Assembly (NCBI GenBank): GCA_001689495.1
Contig: LUJS01000031.1
Span: 1-64,000, forward strand
DNA from: Bacteroidales bacterium M8
Lineage (GTDB): Bacteria > Bacteroidota > Bacteroidia > Bacteroidales > Muribaculaceae
DNA length: 64,000 nt
Direction: 5' to 3'
Part shown: positions 53,268 through 61,206 of the stretch, in pieces
Layout: each line of letters starts with the position of its first letter
Position numbering within the stretch: position 1 is the stretch's first letter
The notes under the pieces: generated by a model
Databases searched by the model: none
Told to the model about the DNA's origin: nothing
Seen by the model: only the letters and a program-made list of their open reading frames with translations
Made by a program: the position numbers and the translations under genes

Positions 53268-53819
53268 ATGAAGAAGAAATTCATTTGCACAGTGTGCGGA
53301 TACGTACACGAAGGCGACGCAGCTCCCGAGAAGTGCCCCATCTGTGGCGCACCCGCATCAAAGTTCAAGGAACTCACCGAGGGTGAGGCTCTCAACTTTG
53401 TGACCGAGCACGAGATCGGCGTTGCCAAGGGCACCGACGACGAGATGATCGCCGACCTGACCGCCCACTTCAACGGCGAGTGCGGCGAGGTAGGCATGTA
53501 TCTTGCCATGTCGCGTCAGGCTGACCGCGAGGGCTATCCCGAAATCGCAGAGGCTTTCAAGCGCTATGCCTTCGAGGAGGCCGAGCACGCAGCCAAGTTC
53601 GCCGAGCTCCTCGGCGAGTGCGTATGGGACACCAAGACCAACCTTGAGAAGCGCATGGCCGCCGAGGCCGGTGCCAACGAGGACAAGATGCGCATCGCAC
53701 GTCGCGCCAAGGAACTCAACCTCGACGCCATCCACGACACCGTACACGAAATGGCCAAGGACGAGGCTCGTCACGGTCAGGGCTTCCAGGGTCTCTACAA
53801 CCGCTTCTTCAAGAAGTAA
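53268..53819 (+). CDS. reverse rubrerythrin (peroxidase)
   Basis: A 183-residue di-iron peroxidase with reversed domain order. The rubredoxin domain is N-terminal with iron ligands Cys7, Cys10, Cys23 and Cys26 (CTVCGYVHEGDAAPEKCPICGAP), and the ferritin-like di-iron domain follows (about 60-183) with HFNGECGEVGMYL, FEEAEHAAKFAE and HEMAKDEARHGQGF carrying the Glu and His ligands. Such proteins reduce hydrogen peroxide and help anaerobes survive oxygen, complementing the flavodiiron protein at 17 kb. Low-AT leader, own promoter, and terminator at 53841-53880. Monocistronic. Confidence 0.95.
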   Translation: MKKKFICTVCGYVHEGDAAPEKCPICGAPASKFKELTEGEALNFVTEHEIGVAKGTDDEMIADLTAHFNGECGEVGMYLAMSRQADREGYPEIAEAFKRYAFEEAEHAAKFAELLGECVWDTKTNLEKRMAAEAGANEDKMRIARRAKELNLDAIHDTVHEMAKDEARHGQGFQGLYNRFFKK

Positions 53820-53840
53820 TCCCTGCCCCCTCAGATAACG

Positions 53841-53880
53841 TCAGCCCCGCCGCTCACCACGAGCGACGGGGCTGATTGTT
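53841..53880 (+). terminator. terminator of the rubrerythrin gene
   Basis: A 14-base-pair stem with one mismatch (53841-53854 with 53861-53874) followed by TTGTTG. Confidence 0.8.
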
Positions 53881-54011
53881 GTTAATGCATCCCCATAAAA
53901 CACCGCCCCCGCGGCCTCGGGTTTAGGGGGGTCGCAGGGACGGCTTGGCGTCGTGATGACGCCGGAGAGAAATAATTAGTTCACGCTTGTGTTGTCGTGA
54001 TATTGGAGATA

Positions 54012-54416
54012 TTATTTCAGTTTGTCGGACAGATTGTGTGCGGCATCGGCGATAGACTCGAGCGCGCTTGCGGCACCGGCCTTAACCTTGTCGATGAGGG
54101 GCGCGGCTTTCTCTGCGGCCTGATCCTTGAGGTCGGCGGCCTTGTCGGCCAGATCGGCAGCCTTGTCGGCGGCTTTCTCCTTGAGGTCGGCAGCCTTGTC
54201 GGCCAGATCGGCGGCCTTGTCGGCGGCTTTCTCCTTGAGGTCGGCAACCTTGTCGGCCAGATTATCCTTGGCCTGAGCCACGGTATCGGCTATTTCCTGT
54301 TTGTCTGCCTTTGCCTGAGCCTCGGCGGCTACCTCGGCGGCTTTGGCGCTGACTTTTGCAGCCTCGGCCGACATTGCGGCTGCTGCATTTGCTACTTTCT
54401 GATCTTTATTTGTCAT
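54012..54416 (-). CDS. LEA-like Ala/Lys-rich repeat protein
   Basis: A 134-residue highly charged, Ala-rich protein with no Cys, Trp or aromatic core. It is made of an 18-residue unit (DLKEKAADKAADLADKAA) repeated about two and a half times between residues about 58 and 105, flanked by degenerate versions. At DNA level the unit is a 54-base direct repeat. The pattern is that of group-3 late-embryogenesis-abundant/plant-type desiccation proteins and of apolipoprotein-like amphipathic helices; in bacteria such proteins are linked to stress protection or membrane surfaces, which is inference here. Cytoplasmic (no signal peptide). Minus strand, after a small promoter-poor gap. Confidence 0.7.
   Translation of the reverse strand: MTNKDQKVANAAAAMSAEAAKVSAKAAEVAAEAQAKADKQEIADTVAQAKDNLADKVADLKEKAADKAADLADKAADLKEKAADKAADLADKAADLKDQAAEKAAPLIDKVKAGAASALESIADAAHNLSDKLK
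54125..54242. repeat. 54-base tandem repeat within the LEA-like gene
   Basis: About two copies of a 54-base unit (for example from GGTCGGCGGCCTTGTCGGCC around 54131 and again from about 54185) encode the 18-residue protein repeat. Confidence 0.75.
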
Positions 54417-54456
54417 AGCGGGAGAGTTTTTGAGTTGATGTTCATAGGTACAAACA

Positions 54457-54489
54457 ACCCACCCGGCCTATAGGTTGACACGGGTGGGT
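54457..54489 (-). terminator. terminator of the TonB-receptor/DUF4249 operon
   Basis: ACCCACCCG (54457-54465) pairs with CGGGTGGGT (54481-54489); on the minus strand it is followed by TGTTTG. It lies just after the stop of the DUF4249 gene. Confidence 0.7.
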
Positions 54490-54507
54490 AAAAAAATGTT
54501 ATAATCG

Positions 54508-55578
54508 TTAGTCGCGGAGTGCTTTTTCGTACTGTTCGTCAATAAATCCGGACAAGTCAACCTCTTGGCTCACGACGGTGCGGGCAGAGATGACGCCGGC
54601 GCGGGTCGATACGTTGCTGTATCCGGGCATCTCTTCGGCATAACCGACGTCGCCCAGCATTCCGGCGATGCCGTTGTCGATCTTCCAGCTATACAGCACG
54701 TGGTTGTAATAGCTCTGCGAGACCGCCGCGACCGACACGCCGACCGTGCAGCCGCGCTCCGTGGCGTCGGTGTCTGGCAGTATGTATGCGTGATAGCTGC
54801 CGTTGTTGAAGAAGAGCCTGAGCGGATACGTGCGTCCGGCAAAACTGCGCGAGGTGAAGAAGGCATACTCCTCGGGCTCGGCGCCGAACACCGACTCGAT
54901 GACCGAGATGTGTTCGGAGAACAGTGGCTCGGCATCATACCTGAATCCCCATAGGCTGAAACTGTCGGGCCAACCGTTGTCAGACCCGCCGCGGACCGAC
55001 ATGGAGATGCTGTAGTAGTCCGTCCCCTCGCCGCCGTCTATCGGCACGGTCATGTCGAGCGCGAAGTCGAGACTGAAGACATCTCCCTTGAATCCGATAT
55101 ATTTATCGTCGACCTCGGTGATTGAGCTCGCGGTCGACGTGGCGTCGTATGTCATCCGCCCCACGACCGGTATCTCGGGCACCGTGACCTCGCCGTGGGC
55201 CTCGCCAAACTTCTTGCTCCGCGCCTCGATGGCTATGGTCTGTCCCGGCTGGGGCTGATACTTGCCGCGATAGGTGAGGCGGCCACCTTCGTCGCTGTAC
55301 TTGAGCGTCTCCATCAGCTCGCCGTCGGCATAGAGCTCGACCACGGCATCGCGCACGGTGATGTCGCGATCGAAATTGCCCGTATATTGCATCGAATAAT
55401 ACCATGTCTGCGTCACCCTCACCTCGACCGGCTGTCCGGCGATGATGGCGCTGTTGACGCACAGCACGGGGTCTTGGTCTATCTGCGGGTCGAATTCCTC
55501 ATAGCATCCGGTGAGGAGCAGGCTCGACGGCAGGATGAGGAGAAGGGCGTATAGCGATGGTTTGTTCAGAATTTCCAT
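54508..55578 (-). CDS. DUF4249 lipoprotein
   Basis: A 356-residue outer-membrane-attached lipoprotein: MEILNKPSLYALLLILPSSL is followed by the lipobox LTGC. The body is beta-rich with DITVRDAVVELYADGELMETLKYSDEGGRLTYRGKYQPQPGQTIAIEA, typical of DUF4249 partners of TonB-dependent receptors in Bacteroidetes (a role analogous to SusD is inferred). The start at 55578 follows the lipobox logic; the frame is open upstream but overlaps the receptor gene. It overlaps the receptor stop by 13 bases, so the two are coupled. Confidence 0.85.
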   Translation of the reverse strand: MEILNKPSLYALLLILPSSLLLTGCYEEFDPQIDQDPVLCVNSAIIAGQPVEVRVTQTWYYSMQYTGNFDRDITVRDAVVELYADGELMETLKYSDEGGRLTYRGKYQPQPGQTIAIEARSKKFGEAHGEVTVPEIPVVGRMTYDATSTASSITEVDDKYIGFKGDVFSLDFALDMTVPIDGGEGTDYYSISMSVRGGSDNGWPDSFSLWGFRYDAEPLFSEHISVIESVFGAEPEEYAFFTSRSFAGRTYPLRLFFNNGSYHAYILPDTDATERGCTVGVSVAAVSQSYYNHVLYSWKIDNGIAGMLGDVGYAEEMPGYSNVSTRAGVISARTVVSQEVDLSGFIDEQYEKALRD

Positions 55579-58139
55579 GTATATGATATTGAGGGTAAGA
55601 CAGGGAGTGAGCGGACTTTCTGGAAGACGTTGCGCCCGTTTTTGTCGCCGCGGCGCAGGCCGATGATGTTCATGTGGCAATAGGCGTTATACAGCCCGAA
55701 CGTCCAGTATCCGTGGCGGGTGTGGCGAATGGCCGAGAAGTCGAGGCGGTGGAAGAAGGGTAGCCTGAAGTTGTTGACGCCGGGGTTGAGTGGCAGGCCG
55801 ACTACATAGGTGTATCCCTCGAGGTCGGGGTCCTCCCACATCTGCGTGGCCAGCGTGAAGCGGTTGCCGGTCATGCCGGTCCAAGCCACGTTGAGCTCCC
55901 ACCGCTCGGATGCCTTCCAGTTGAGGAGCAGGTTTATCTTGTGGCGGTTGTCGCAGCGTGCCGGATACGTCAGGCCTCCGTTGCGGTCGGCGAACGTGCG
56001 GTCTGCCCACAGCAGCGAGTATGACAGGTGTCCCGTCAGCCGCCCCGCCGTACGGGCAATCTTCAGGTCTATCCCTTTGGCGGTACCCTTGCCGCAGACG
56101 AGGGTGTTGTCCCATTGCATCTGCGGGGGCAGCAGATAGTAGTCGTCGCGATATTCCACCAGATTGTGCATCCACTTGTAGTATGCCTCGGCCGACAGCA
56201 TGAAGCGTCCGCCGATGCCGCGCGACACCCCTATCGAGATCTTGTCTGCGGTCTGGGGCTTGAACCGAGCCGTCACGGGCACCCAGCGGTCTGTCGGGAG
56301 CGATATTAAGCTCTGGCAGAGCTGATGCACATACTGGGCCGTGCGGCTGTACGAGGCTGTGGCCGTGACGTCGGGGCGAGGGTCCCAGTGCAGCGACAGG
56401 CGTGGCGAGACGGCGCCGCGTGTCTTGCCCTCGATGCCGAACAGGCTCAGGTGCACGCCGGCATCCACCCTGAGCCTCGGCGAGACGGTCCAGTTGTCGC
56501 CGGCATAGAGGTTGGCCTCGTTGGCGCGATATATGGTGCCGTTGTCGATGACCTCGGTGCCGAACCGGTCTGTCTCGGTGACGCGCCGTCCGCGCTCGGG
56601 CAGGAATGAGTGGCGGGTATATCCGGCGCCGAAGGCCACGCGGTGGTCGTGGCGCGGACGCCAGTCGAAGTCGGCGCGGAGTATCCAGTCGTTGATGTCG
56701 TTGTCGCTGTTGCGCTCGTTGCGCACCCATGCTATGGCGCCGTTATCGACGTCTGACGAGTTGAGCGAGTGGCGCATGTGCGAGGCATAGCGCGAGTAGG
56801 CCGCCGTGAACTCGCCGAACAGGGTGGGGGAGAAGACATAGTCCCACCCGAGCTTGCCCACGATGTTGCCCCACCGCATGCGTATGCGTTCGTCCTCCCT
56901 CCATCCGGCGTCGTCGCTGTCCTCGTACTTGGTGTGCAGTGCGTCCTCGCCGTAATAGAACATGACGTGGGCCCCCGACCGGGCCGAGAACCGGTGGTTT
57001 ATCTTGGCGTTGATGTCGGTGAAGTCATAATCTAAATCGAACTTGCTCTCTCCGGCTATGCCGTTGATGATTCCCGAGAATGTGCCCGACATCAGTCCGA
57101 ACCATGACCGGCGCACGGACAGCGAGTATGACGTGGTGCCCTTGCGGATGGGACCGTCGATGTTGAACGCGCCCGAGGTAAGCCCCACGCGCAGCGAACC
57201 GTGATGCGAGGTCAGCGATCCGTCGCGGGTGTGTACGTCCATGAACGACGACAGCCTGCCGTCATACTTGGCCGGAAATCCCGACTTGTAGAAGTCGACA
57301 CTGCGTATGGCCTCGGTGTTGAAGGCCGAGAAGAGTCCGCCGAAGTGGTTGACCTGATAGAGCGGGATGTTGTCGAGCATGTAGAGATTCTCGTCGGCAT
57401 TGCCGCCGTGCACATGCATCCCCGCCAGTCCAGCGGTGCCGGCGCTGACGCCCGGCTGCATCTGCAGTGTCTTTATGACGTCGCTCTCGCCGAACATCAC
57501 GGGCGTGTTGTTGATCTGGACGGCCGAGAACGAGTAGGGGCTCCCGTTGCCAGACATGCCTATGTCGGACGGCGTGCCTATGACCACGACCTCGCCGAGG
57601 CGGTTGTCGGGCTCGAGGCTGAAGTCGACGACCGTGTCGCCCTGCGCCGCGAGTGTCGCCGACAGGGGCGCGAATCCGGTATAGCGCACCTCGGCCGCGG
57701 TGTCGGCCCGCTGCGTGGTGAGCGAGTAGAAGCCGACGGCGTTAGATGTCGTGGCCGTGCCCGAGGGGAGGGCGCGTATCACGGCTCCCGGCAGGGGTTC
57801 GCCCGTCCCGGCCTCGCGGACAAATCCGTTGAGTATCTTGGTGCGGACCACGGGCGCGGGCCTGCGCCTGAGGGTTACGTTGTTGCCGCGGATGCGGTAT
57901 TCTATCCCCGTGCCGTCGAACATGCGGCCCAGCACGCGGCCCAACGGCTCGTTGTCGGCATGGACGCTGACCGTGATGCCGTCGAGCAGCCCCGCGGGAT
58001 AGATGAAGTTGGTGCCCGTCTGCCTCATTATCTCGCCAAAGACACTCTCGGCACTGCGCCGGTCGGCACTGACGGTGACGTCTGCGGCCATCGCTGCGAC
58101 GGCCCAGACCATGGCAAGGAGAATCAATGTGCGTCGCAT
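55566..58139 (-). CDS. TonB-dependent receptor with STN signalling domain
   Basis: An 857-residue outer-membrane receptor. Signal peptide about 1-18. An STN (secretin/TonB short N-terminal) domain (about 20-95) carries cell-surface signalling to the anti-sigma factor. A CarboxypepD_reg-like beta-sandwich (about 104-190, GFVREAGTGEPLPGAVIRALPSGTATTSNAVGFYSL) is followed by the plug (about 200-310, with SDVIKTLQMQPGVSAGTAGLAGMHVHGG and NLYMLDNIPLYQVNHFGGLFS) and the 22-strand barrel to the terminal Phe (SISYTWKF). The substrate is unknown. It overlaps the anti-sigma gene by 16 bases and the DUF4249 gene by 13 bases, forming one operon. Confidence 0.93.
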   Translation of the reverse strand: MRRTLILLAMVWAVAAMAADVTVSADRRSAESVFGEIMRQTGTNFIYPAGLLDGITVSVHADNEPLGRVLGRMFDGTGIEYRIRGNNVTLRRRPAPVVRTKILNGFVREAGTGEPLPGAVIRALPSGTATTSNAVGFYSLTTQRADTAAEVRYTGFAPLSATLAAQGDTVVDFSLEPDNRLGEVVVIGTPSDIGMSGNGSPYSFSAVQINNTPVMFGESDVIKTLQMQPGVSAGTAGLAGMHVHGGNADENLYMLDNIPLYQVNHFGGLFSAFNTEAIRSVDFYKSGFPAKYDGRLSSFMDVHTRDGSLTSHHGSLRVGLTSGAFNIDGPIRKGTTSYSLSVRRSWFGLMSGTFSGIINGIAGESKFDLDYDFTDINAKINHRFSARSGAHVMFYYGEDALHTKYEDSDDAGWREDERIRMRWGNIVGKLGWDYVFSPTLFGEFTAAYSRYASHMRHSLNSSDVDNGAIAWVRNERNSDNDINDWILRADFDWRPRHDHRVAFGAGYTRHSFLPERGRRVTETDRFGTEVIDNGTIYRANEANLYAGDNWTVSPRLRVDAGVHLSLFGIEGKTRGAVSPRLSLHWDPRPDVTATASYSRTAQYVHQLCQSLISLPTDRWVPVTARFKPQTADKISIGVSRGIGGRFMLSAEAYYKWMHNLVEYRDDYYLLPPQMQWDNTLVCGKGTAKGIDLKIARTAGRLTGHLSYSLLWADRTFADRNGGLTYPARCDNRHKINLLLNWKASERWELNVAWTGMTGNRFTLATQMWEDPDLEGYTYVVGLPLNPGVNNFRLPFFHRLDFSAIRHTRHGYWTFGLYNAYCHMNIIGLRRGDKNGRNVFQKVRSLPVLPSISYTWKF

Positions 58140-58609
58140 GGCTCTATGTGCATTTGTGTTCCGAGAAGCTCGTTGATGGTCTCGATGAGGTCTTCGGCAG
58201 TGCCCTCATAGCTCAGGGTCAGGCGATATTCGCCCTCGGGCACGTCTGCCACCCTGACGGCATATACACGCTCTATCCGGGCCACGACATCGGCCAGAGG
58301 CGCGTCGTTGAATTCAATCTTGCGCGATATTTCGGCGGCAGGCGTGGCCGGTGCCTGACTCTCGATGACGGTCGGAGTCGTGGCCTCGGGCTGTCTGTCA
58401 AACGCGGGGAGTCCCCATTTCAGCATGCAGGCCGAGGCGGTCAGCACCACGGCGGCGACGATGGCCACGGCGGTACGGCCGATGCGCCACGACATCGCCG
58501 TCTGAGCTATGCCCAGCCGCCGCCACGCATCGCCGCGAGAGAATGCCCCGCTGCGATAGTGCCTGCTCACAAACCGCAGGCTGTCGTTGAATTTCTTTTC
58601 CTCAGACAT
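58124..58609 (-). CDS. small FecR-type anti-sigma factor (DUF4974 domain, no FecR domain)
   Basis: A 161-residue single-pass membrane protein. A short cytoplasmic N-terminus (about 1-44) that would bind sigma is followed by one transmembrane helix (about 45-63, RTAVAIVAAVVLTASACML) and a periplasmic part ending in a DUF4974/STN-like domain (ISRKIEFNDAPLADVVARIERVYAVRV to the end), which would contact the receptor STN domain. The large FecR domain of ordinary anti-sigma proteins is missing, so this is a minimal version. It starts after the toxin-antitoxin promoter region and overlaps the receptor gene by 16 bases. It was probably once cotranscribed with the sigma gene at 59337-59837. Confidence 0.75.
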   Translation of the reverse strand: MSEEKKFNDSLRFVSRHYRSGAFSRGDAWRRLGIAQTAMSWRIGRTAVAIVAAVVLTASACMLKWGLPAFDRQPEATTPTVIESQAPATPAAEISRKIEFNDAPLADVVARIERVYAVRVADVPEGEYRLTLSYEGTAEDLIETINELLGTQMHIEPCDAH

Positions 58610-58630
58610 AAAGATGTGATGATGATGTTT

Positions 58631-58644
58631 ACACCCTTATGACA
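58631..58644 (-). promoter_or_regulatory. possible ECF-type promoter of the anti-sigma/receptor operon
   Basis: On the minus strand TGTCATAAGGGTGT lies 22-35 bases before the anti-sigma start, with T-runs 35-50 bases further upstream. It is not a TAnnTTTG element. I suggest it as a promoter read by the local ECF sigma factor, by analogy only. Confidence 0.25.
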
Positions 58645-58710
58645 GGATAATCCCCCAGAACCCCTATCCCCGCAGCAAAAAATTTCGTAAAAACTTTCAG
58701 GAGATATATG

Positions 58711-58741
58711 TTGTATATATGGTATATATGTATTATTTTTG
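58711..58741 (+). promoter_or_regulatory. toxin-antitoxin promoter with TATAT-rich 9-base repeats
   Basis: TTG at 58711-58713, 20 bases, TATTTTTG at 58734-58741. The spacer and surroundings (58704-58731) consist of near-repeats of TATATATGG at 9-base spacing, a plausible autoregulation operator for a ribbon-helix-helix antitoxin. Confidence 0.65.
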
Positions 58742-58756
58742 CGAAAAAGAACTGTT

Positions 58757-59029
58757 ATGAATACTATGGCAATGCCCGCGGCGTCGGGCTCTCACAGAAA
58801 ACTGATAGATATTCCGGAGGATGTTTTCAAGGTCCTTTCGATGAAATCTGCTGCGGCGGGTGTCAACCTCAAGAAATACATAGAGCAACTGCTGATAGAG
58901 GATGCCGCCGATGTGGACGACGCTGCTGCATATCTCTATCTCTCGGCTACCAGACCCGAGGGTAAGCAAATGCTTGACAGCCGGGAGACTGCCGATTTTG
59001 AGAAATGGCTTGACGCCAACCGGAAATGA
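58757..59029 (+). CDS. ribbon-helix-helix antitoxin
   Basis: A 90-residue DNA-binding antitoxin. The N-terminal region (about 15-50) RKLIDIPEDVFKVLSMKSAAAGVNLKKYIEQLL has the strand-helix-helix pattern of CopG/RHH proteins; the C-terminal half (DDAAAYLYLSATRPEGKQMLDSRETADFEKWL) would wrap the toxin. The start at 58757 is chosen because the promoter at 58734-58741 leaves only a short leader of about 10 bases. Its stop overlaps the toxin ATG (ATGA at 59026-59029). It is read from the plus strand, opposite to the signalling genes on either side. Confidence 0.8.
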   Translation: MNTMAMPAASGSHRKLIDIPEDVFKVLSMKSAAAGVNLKKYIEQLLIEDAADVDDAAAYLYLSATRPEGKQMLDSRETADFEKWLDANRK

Positions 59030-59328
59030 GGGTCGAGTATTCGAAAGACTTCGAGAAAACAGTCAGGAAGCTGTCCGGAAAAATATTGCAGTCTGTCATT
59101 GCGATGATAGACGAGGTCAAGCGTGCCGAATCCGTAGACGACATAACGGACTGCAAGAAGATTGAGACCCTGAATAGTGTCTATCGGATAAGAATTGGCA
59201 ACAGGCGTGCCTTTTTTACGCTGCACATCCATATCGAAGGTGATACTGCAAGATTCGAGTATATTTTTCCTCGTGGCGAGGCTTATGACAGAAAGAACAT
59301 GCAGAAGCTCCGCAACAGGGATGTCTGA
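59026..59328 (+). CDS. RelE/ParE-family toxin
   Basis: A 100-residue toxin of the RelE/ParE fold, which would cleave mRNA at the ribosome or poison gyrase. It has VEYSKDFEKTVRKLSGKILQ (first helices), then KKIETLNSVYRIRIGNRRAFFTLH and the C-terminal FEYIFPRGEAYDRKNM with the basic/aromatic residues of the active region. Translation is coupled to the antitoxin. It ends 8 bases from the end of the ECF sigma gene (59337), tail to tail. The pair occupies the space where the sigma and anti-sigma genes would normally be adjacent. Confidence 0.85.
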   Translation: MRVEYSKDFEKTVRKLSGKILQSVIAMIDEVKRAESVDDITDCKKIETLNSVYRIRIGNRRAFFTLHIHIEGDTARFEYIFPRGEAYDRKNMQKLRNRDV

Positions 59329-59336
59329 TTGCGTGC

Positions 59337-59837
59337 CTAAAGGAACGGCAGGAAGAAGACTCGGCCGTTGTCGGGCCTGAGGGTCTCGCGCAGTTGGCGG
59401 AAGGCTTTGGTCATCTGGTTTTCGACGGTCTTGACCGATATGCCCAGCTCGTCGGCTATCTCGGCGTTCGACAGGCCGTCGCGCTTGCTCAGCAGAAACA
59501 CTTGGCGGCAACGCTCGGGCAGCCGGTCGATGGCCTCCCACAGACGTGCATCGCGCTCGGATGTGTCTATCTCCTCGTCGGGCACGTCGGCCATTGCCTC
59601 GAGCCCGAGGCTGTGTCCCCCTGACATGCGCGTCAGGGCGCCGTTGCGCACCGAGCGATAGAGATAAGCCCTGATGTCGCGTATCTCGGCGCCCGCCTCG
59701 AGCATCTCCCACACCCTCAGAAAAGCCTCCTGTACTATGTCGTCGGCATCGTCCGTGTCGCCGCAAAGCCTCAGCGCGAACATGGAGAGAGGCATGTAGA
59801 GACGGTCGAAGATCTGCCTGAACTCGCGGGGCGACAT
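59337..59837 (-). CDS. ECF sigma factor
   Basis: A 166-residue extracytoplasmic-function sigma-70. Region 2 (about 5-75) contains FDRLYMPLSMFALRLCGDTDDADDIVQEAFLRVWE and region 4 (about 110-160) contains AIDRLPERCRQVFLLSKRDGLSNAEIADELGISVKTVENQMTKAF. It resembles the FecI-like sigmas that work with FecR-type anti-sigmas and TonB receptors. A GTG at 59840 is an alternative start; the ATG at 59837 shares one base with the rsmD stop (TGATG). It is the last gene of the nnr-DUF4831-DUF3822-rsmD operon, so it is transcribed with housekeeping genes. Confidence 0.92.
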   Translation of the reverse strand: MSPREFRQIFDRLYMPLSMFALRLCGDTDDADDIVQEAFLRVWEMLEAGAEIRDIRAYLYRSVRNGALTRMSGGHSLGLEAMADVPDEEIDTSERDARLWEAIDRLPERCRQVFLLSKRDGLSNAEIADELGISVKTVENQMTKAFRQLRETLRPDNGRVFFLPFL

Positions 59838-60391
59838 CACTGCGCCTCCTCGTCGTCGATATGGAATATCGAGAAGTTGACCGACCCGTAGGCCCGGTGC
59901 TGCATGAAGTGGGGCAGCGACGAGAAGTCGTATGCCTTGGAGTGTTCCATCACGAATAGGCTGCCGGGGCCGAGCAGGCCCGACGAGAGCACGGCGCCGG
60001 GTATCTCGCCGAATCCGGGCATGTCGTATGGGGGATCGGCAAAGACGATGTCAAACGGTCCGGCCCCGCTGTCGCGGATATAGCGCACGGCGTCGGTGCG
60101 CAGCAGCCGCAGGTTGTCGTCGTGGAGCTCGCGGGCCACCTTCTCGATGAAGCGGGCCTGAGTGGCGGCCTTCTCGACGGACGTGACCGATGCCGCGCCG
60201 CGCGACAGGAATTCGAACGACACGGCGCCCGTCCCCGCGAAGAGGTCGAGGCAGCGGGCCCCCTCGATGTCCGTGAGGTTCTCGATGACGTTGAATATGT
60301 TCTCGCGGGCAAAGTCTGTGGTGGGACGCGCCGAGATATTGGTGGGCACGTCAAAACGGCGTCGGCCGTATTTTCCTCTGATTATTCGCAT
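59837..60391 (-). CDS. rsmD: 16S rRNA guanine-966 N2 methyltransferase
   Basis: A 184-residue SAM-dependent enzyme that methylates G966 of 16S rRNA in the assembled 30S subunit. It shows MRIIRGKYGRRRFDVP, the SAM-binding CLDLFAGTGAVSFEFLSRGA, VEKAATQARFIEKV, and the catalytic DPPYDMPG motif (FADPPY). The length is typical. It overlaps the DUF3822 gene by 10 bases and the sigma gene by one base. The pairing of rsmD with DUF3822 is common in Bacteroidetes. Confidence 0.95.
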   Translation of the reverse strand: MRIIRGKYGRRRFDVPTNISARPTTDFARENIFNVIENLTDIEGARCLDLFAGTGAVSFEFLSRGAASVTSVEKAATQARFIEKVARELHDDNLRLLRTDAVRYIRDSGAGPFDIVFADPPYDMPGFGEIPGAVLSSGLLGPGSLFVMEHSKAYDFSSLPHFMQHRAYGSVNFSIFHIDDEEAQ

Positions 60392-61206
60392 AGGGGTGTC
60401 ACTATCAGGTCGAAAGGCGCGCTCAGTGCCTCCATGCCCGCCTTGAACATCTGTGGCGGGAATATCACGGGCATCACGCGGGCAATATATTTTCTGAGCA
60501 GGGGCGAGAGCTCCTCGCGCAGCGGCTGGTGTCCGGCCAGCAGCATCTCGTCTACCTGCGGGTCGAGTCCGAGGCTGTCGCGGGCCGCCATTATGTAATA
60601 GAGCGCGTCGAGCGTCTTGTCGAATACGAACGTGTTGGCCATGAGCAGGTGCGGGCCGCGCAGCACCAGCATGTCCATCGACCCCTCGCGCAGGTTGGCT
60701 ATTGCCCTGACCGAGTTGCCGCGTCCGGGGCGGGCGGCGAAATAGCGTGTCAGTGGCGCCAGATGGCAGTCGGTCTGCAGTGTCGCGGGGAACGTGCGCC
60801 TCAGGAATCCGGCCAGCGCGGTGTCGATGCCCCAGACGAACGTGGTGTTAGAGGTGCCGTTGGCCGAGACGCGGACCTCGCCGTCAAAGTCGGGCCATTG
60901 CCGGGTCAGAAGCGATGCCGGGTCGGGTATCTCGGCGGGGACTGTGAGAGACCTCTGCGACTCGACTATGCAGTATGACCGGCGGAAGTCGGCCAGCAGC
61001 AGCGGATTGTCATAGATGGCGTCCTCGAGCATCCCCATTGGCCGGCGGGTGGCCGAGACGAGCGGGAACGAGCGATGGATGAACGAGTTGTCGCTCACGA
61101 CGCTATAGACCGCCACGTCGAGGCTCTCCCTGCCGACACGCATCAGTAGGTTGCATATCGAGGTATCGGCTATCAGCTCTTTTTCGAGGCGTTGCATGGA
61201 GGTCAT
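60382..61206 (-). CDS. DUF3822 family protein
   Basis: A 274-residue cytoplasmic protein of unknown function found next to rsmD in Bacteroidetes. An actin-like/ASKHA-type arrangement is suggested by the paired segments LDVAVYSVVSDNSFIHRSF and SMDMLVLRGPHLLMANTFVF, but this is inference. The C-terminus (PQMFKAGMEALSAPFDLIVTP) is the usual family ending. The start overlaps the DUF4831 stop by ATGA (61203-61206), and the end overlaps rsmD by 10 bases. Confidence 0.85.
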   Translation of the reverse strand: MTSMQRLEKELIADTSICNLLMRVGRESLDVAVYSVVSDNSFIHRSFPLVSATRRPMGMLEDAIYDNPLLLADFRRSYCIVESQRSLTVPAEIPDPASLLTRQWPDFDGEVRVSANGTSNTTFVWGIDTALAGFLRRTFPATLQTDCHLAPLTRYFAARPGRGNSVRAIANLREGSMDMLVLRGPHLLMANTFVFDKTLDALYYIMAARDSLGLDPQVDEMLLAGHQPLREELSPLLRKYIARVMPVIFPPQMFKAGMEALSAPFDLIVTPLCE

